A stretch of 64,000 bases of DNA, from NCBI GenBank assembly GCA_030761205.1, contig JAULJL010000001.1, forward strand, positions 40,309,145 to 40,373,144, given 5' to 3'. Positions 59,824 through 64,000 of the stretch are shown here, piece after piece. The position numbers and the translations under genes are program-made. The stretch is from Fremontodendron californicum (lineage: Eukaryota > Streptophyta > Magnoliopsida > Malvales > Malvaceae). The notes under the pieces are model-generated. The model saw only the letters and a program-made list of their open reading frames with translations, had not been told where the DNA came from and did no database searches. Within the stretch, counting starts at the first letter, position 1, and each line of letters begins with the position of its first letter.

Positions 59824-62800
59824 TGTCATAACGGTTTTTTCGACCGCTACGACGTTTTTTATGAAAACAACAAAAAAATGGAGTCGCCACCAATCTTTTT
59901 TGCTAGGTGTGATTGGCCACCTATTAAAACCGATTTTAGTAAAATATCTTAAAATTAATTAAAACATTTTTTTAAAACCGATTTCGAAGTCCGCGCTTTG
60001 AACCAGAGTAAAAACAAAATTGGGTTCGGGAGTCGGTTACGTGCGGGGAAGGATTAGCACCCCCGCAACGCCCGTTTAGAAAACGGTACCACTTGATCAC
60101 GTGTTATCTTAAATCTCGATTTAATGGACTTGACATCACTATTTAAAAATAATCCTCTTTTATTTTCATTTTATTTTATTTAAAAAAACATGTTTATTAT
60201 TTTTTGAATTTTTTAACTGTTTTTATTTTTTAAAAATCGAAAGTGAACGTAAATTTGTTATCGAAAATACTCATTAAATATTCCCGATACTCTCGGTGGT
60301 ATTTAACAAGATCTTCTCACCTCAAGACATCTTAGGGATCACAACCGTGATATCCTTCGAATTCCGTCGTCGGCAATTTACATCCATTTTTTATTTAAAT
60401 ACGTATGATGCGGATATTTAAATATCGGATGCACATGACTTAGCACATAATTATAAAATTAAACATGCGAATCATAATATTAAAAATACGAGCATGGCAA
60501 AATATCGAGCGCAATAAACATTCGCTCTTTATTCATTTTTTTTATTTAGATTATTTCCATTTTTTTTTAAAACGAAAACGAATTTTTGTATCGAGCATGT
60601 CGCTAAATACTCCCACCACTCGTGGTGATATTTAACGAGATTCTCGCACCTCAAGATATCTTGGGAATCACTACCGTGACGTCCTTCGAATTCCGTCGTC
60701 GGTAATTCGTATTTATTAAAAACTTTTTTTTTTTTGAAAGGTAAATTAAAATGCTTTTAATAATTATTTCTGAAATAAAAGAAATTATCTATGTAAGAGT
60801 AATTCCCGAATCACTCCGATACTTTCGATAGTGTCTCGATTATTATTCTCACTCGAACCTTTTCGAAAAACGATCGATACTCCGACCATCCGAGAAAGAG
60901 ATCCGTTTTTAGAGAATTTTATTTACCGAAAATAATTTTAAAAAACATGTATTAATTAAAAATTATTATTTTAATATTTTAAAATCGAAATCGAATAACA
61001 AAAATATATCGAATGCCGGACAAAATAAATAAATACAAATAGTAAATGAAAATAAATAAGAAAATCATACTTGACGAATGTCGAGAATCTGAAAAATCAA
61101 AATGCCGGACTTGATCTTCGTAAAATCACTTGACGAATGTCGAGAATCTGAAAAATCAAAATGCCGGACTTGATCTTCGTAAAATCACCTGAAAATGTCA
61201 ATAAAAAAAAATCAAAACTTCAAAAACGATCATCGTGAATTTTTCTTTAATTTTTTTTTATATTTTTTATATTTTTTATTTTTTATTTTTTTAATTTAAT
61301 TTTTAATTTTTCTCTTTTTTTTTATTTTTATACTATTATTATTTTTTATTATTGTTTTTTAATTTTTTCTCTTTTTTTTTTTTCTTTTCTTTCTTTTCTT
61401 CTTTTTTTTTTTCCCTTTTTTTTTCTGGCCCCAAAACTCCTGGTTTTGGGCTGCTGGGCCCAAAACCAGGCTTGGCCTGCTGAGGCCAGGCCATTTTGGG
61501 CCTGGTTCGGCGCGGACCGGATCCGGTTTGGGCCGGATCCGGTCCAGGCCTTCTTTTTTTTTTTTTTACTTGGTGGCCCGAAACGGGTCGGGTGCGCGGA
61601 CCCCGGGTCGACCCGCGGGTCCGCGCGCGGGTCCTGAGGACCCGCTTTCAGGGACCAAAACGGCGTCGTTTTGACGCCTGTTTTTTTTTTTTTTTTTTTT
61701 TCAGACCGGGTCGGGCGCGCGGACCCCGGGTCGACCCGCGGGTCCGCGCGCGGACCCTGGATCCAAAACGGCGTCGTTTTGACGCCGTTTATATATTTTT
61801 AAAATGGGTGACCCGCGCGGACCCCGGGTCGACCCGCGGGTCCAGGCGCGGGTCACCTTGACCCGGTTCCCTAAACGGTGCCGTTTCGGCACCGTATAAA
61901 TACCCCAAACCCCTCTTTTTTTTTCACTTTCTCCCTTTTTTTTTTCTTCTCTCTCTCTCTTCTTTTTTTCTCTCTCTCTCTCTTCTTTTTTTCTCTCTCT
62001 CTCTCTCTCTCTGCTCAGCCGCCCCAAACCCAGAAACCGGCAGCTGGCCACCGTGCCGGCCGCCGTCCACCGTCGCCGGCCGCCGCTCGCCGGCGTCCGA
62101 CGAACTTCAAAATCACCTATCCGAGGGGTTTCGACCCCCCTCGTCACAGATCTGGGCTCCGTTTTGCCCAAATCTCACCTGAGGTGCCTAGATCTAGGAT
62201 TGAAAACCCTTTTTTTTTTTTGGCTGCTGTGATATTTTTTTGTTTTTGTGGTTGTTTTTTTTTCTTGCAGGTTTTTTTTTGGTTTCGGAGGAGGTGGGGG
62301 ATCTGGGGGGTTTTTGTTTTGGTTTTTTTTTTTGGGGTCGATCTGGGGGGGTCTCCGAATCGGGCCTCCTCCTTGTCGAGGCTTCGGCTTCCTTTGGGTT
62401 TTTGGTGGGTTTGGAGTCTGGGGGGATCCGAATCCGAGGTCTCCCCCCCTCCTTTTTTTTGCTGGTGATGGGGGTTTTATGGGGGGTTGAGGGGTTGGTG
62501 GTGGTGGCCGGTTGAGTGTTGGGAGAGGGTTGAGTGTGGGGGAGGGTGGCGTGTCTGGCAGGGAGGCTGGTGGCAGAGGGAGTGGGTTGGCAGAGGGAGT
62601 GGGTTGGCAGGAGGGGGTTGGGGCTGTCAGGGGTAGGGTTTGGTTAGGGAAATGGGTTTGGGCCGGGTTGATGAGCCAGTGGGCAGGCCCGAAAATTGGG
62701 CCTGAAAATTGGGTCTGGTGCTTGGGCCTGTGTTTGGGTTTTGGGCCCGAAATGGGCCAATAGGCCTGGACAGCAGATTGGGCCTGCTGAATAGCAGGCC

Positions 62801-62860
62801 CGGTTCGTACTTGGTCCGGGTCAGATTCGGATCCGACCCGGACGAAAATTGGTTATTACA
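59824..62860 (-). mobile_element. Solo LTR of the Tat/Ogre-like family, reverse orientation
   Basis: Begins TGTCATAACGG and ends TTGGTTATTACA, the reverse complement of the LTRs at 20243 and 32119, and is flanked by a perfect 5-bp duplication GAAGA (59819-59823, 62861-62865). It keeps the TGCGGGG/CCCCGCA hairpin (60042-60067) and both GAATTC modules. At 3037 bp it is longer and clearly diverged, with a different GC-rich U3 and a 61-bp tandem duplication at 61070-61191. No internal region remains. Confidence 0.92.
61070..61191. repeat. 61-bp tandem duplication in the solo LTR
   Basis: CTTGACGAATGTCGAGAATC...GATCTTCGTAAAATCAC occurs twice in direct succession, essentially identical. The complete element's LTRs have one copy of the equivalent segment. 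Confidence 0.9.
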
Positions 62861-62865
62861 GAAGA

Positions 62866-64000
62866 AATTCATCATATCTCGTTAGAGTTTAGATCAATTC
62901 AACATTAATTGATTTTGCCCGGACAAGGTGACAACTATGGAAAAATAAATAATAATTATAAAAAATAAAAACCTTTTTGACGTATGACTTTTTTTTTTTT
63001 TTTGCAAGTTTTTCATAATAGATGGCTTAAACGTCTTAGGTCGATAGCCCTATATTTTTTGGGGCAAAAATAATACTACATTCGAATCAGCAATTCAGCA
63101 CCCAGCACGATGAGGAGTATGGGACCGGGACCTTCATTTTTGGTCGACTTTACAGTCACATGTTAGGTAGATAAAAAGAGGTAAGAATTCTAGGTAGATT
63201 TGTCTAACAAATTAAAGGTTAGCTAGAGGGTTGATTAATTAGTTTGTGCTAAATTTCAACATTTCCTCTAATTAATTGCAATAATTAATCTTCTGCCTTA
63301 GTGTTAGTGGTCTGTCATTTGAAGTAAAAAATTAAAATTTAATTACATGATTGATCACCCAATTTGATTGACCTTTAATTTTGATCATTTAATTATAAAA
63401 TCTAAATTTTAATCGACTTTTTGTTTTAATCAACACCAAGCAAGAAGATAAGAAGAAAAAAAAAATTAAGAACAAGAAAATCCAAAATTCCTGCTATAAT
63501 CTTCCTGCTATCAGGCGATGGCTGGAATTTCCATTGCCATTCTAGCTTAGTTCCTTCATTTCAAAATTGCATGAAAGCTGGAAAAAAAAACATACAATCA
63601 CCACATAATTCAAGAACAAACTTCAACGAAATGAAAGCCCAACAAAAAGAAGCCTAATTGTACAATCAATTTTTACAAAAAAAAATTATCTAAATAAAGC
63701 CCAATGTGATTATATGGGAAACAAAAACACTAGTGTAGCTGTGATTTATGGGGTTGGCCTCGTTTTCTTGCCAACCTGAAAAATCACATGGCATAGCCAT
63801 AAATGAAATGACTCGTGAAGCAAATGTCCCTTTTTGAGCGTCCTAATGACGTCTTTCATTTTTTTTCCCTAAAAAATTATACAACCCAAATTTAGAAATA
63901 AATATATGTAAAAGAAAAAAAAAGGTAAAAATAAAAAATTAGATTAAAAAAATGAAAATGAAAGCTGTTTCTCTTTCTTTCACATGCAATTCAATCAGAG
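62866..64000. other. Right-edge intergenic DNA
   Basis: AT-rich, with no open frame, splice structure or element terminus that I can support. A gene may begin beyond the window. Confidence 0.45.

Noticed and set aside
61446..62875. Glycine-, proline- or phenylalanine-rich proteins in the GC-rich LTR region
   Set aside because: They overlap in several frames on both strands of low-complexity LTR sequence. Only the antisense frame was kept, as a finding and not as a gene.

Overview
The window is nuclear DNA from a flowering plant, almost certainly a eudicot. It has AT-rich intergenic DNA, short exons split by GT-AG introns, plant-specific gene families and dense nested transposons. Nothing in it is bacterial. 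I could not identify the species.

Layout. Positions 160-3188 (minus) hold most of a CIPK8-type CBL-interacting protein kinase gene; its last exons lie beyond the left edge. Positions 6397-9616 (plus) hold an apparently complete eight-exon gene for a glycine-rich domain protein (GRDP/DUF1399 family). Positions 10913-15075 are the wreck of an ODR4-like gene, broken by a GC-rich hAT-like element and by a 3.3-kb hAT element (11517-14805, 8-bp target duplication). The larger element carries three intact, in-frame exons of the mismatch-repair gene MSH7, so it looks like a gene-capturing 'Pack' hAT. From 15295 to 48976 (minus) lies a tandem array of three phosphoglycerate-mutase-like (AT74H-type histidine phosphatase) genes: copy 1 (15295-17012), copy 2 (37540-41825) and a dead copy 3 (45247-48976). 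Copy 3 was broken by a SINE in exon 5, a CACTA MITE on the exon 7 splice donor, and frameshifts.

Between copies 1 and 2 sits a 14.7-kb Ty3/gypsy Tat/Ogre-like LTR retrotransposon (20243-34918). It has LTRs of about 2.8 kb, a broken gag, no recognisable polymerase or integrase, and two tandem-repeat arrays before the 3' LTR. It has itself been hit by a hAT element (26143-27533) that contains a fold-back MITE (26359-26926). It apparently landed inside an older MITE. A related solo LTR in reverse orientation fills 59824-62860. Another solo LTR (49084-50560) and a 21-bp AT-rich minisatellite of about 2.8 kb (50985-53815) lie upstream of copy 3 and probably replaced its 5' exons.

The four real genes (CIPK8, GRDP, two PGM-like) have no evident shared pathway; their proximity is ordinary plant gene order. 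The main interest is in how transposons captured, interrupted and rearranged genes here. Coding coordinates come from hand-read splice sites and family resemblance recalled from memory; no database search was run.
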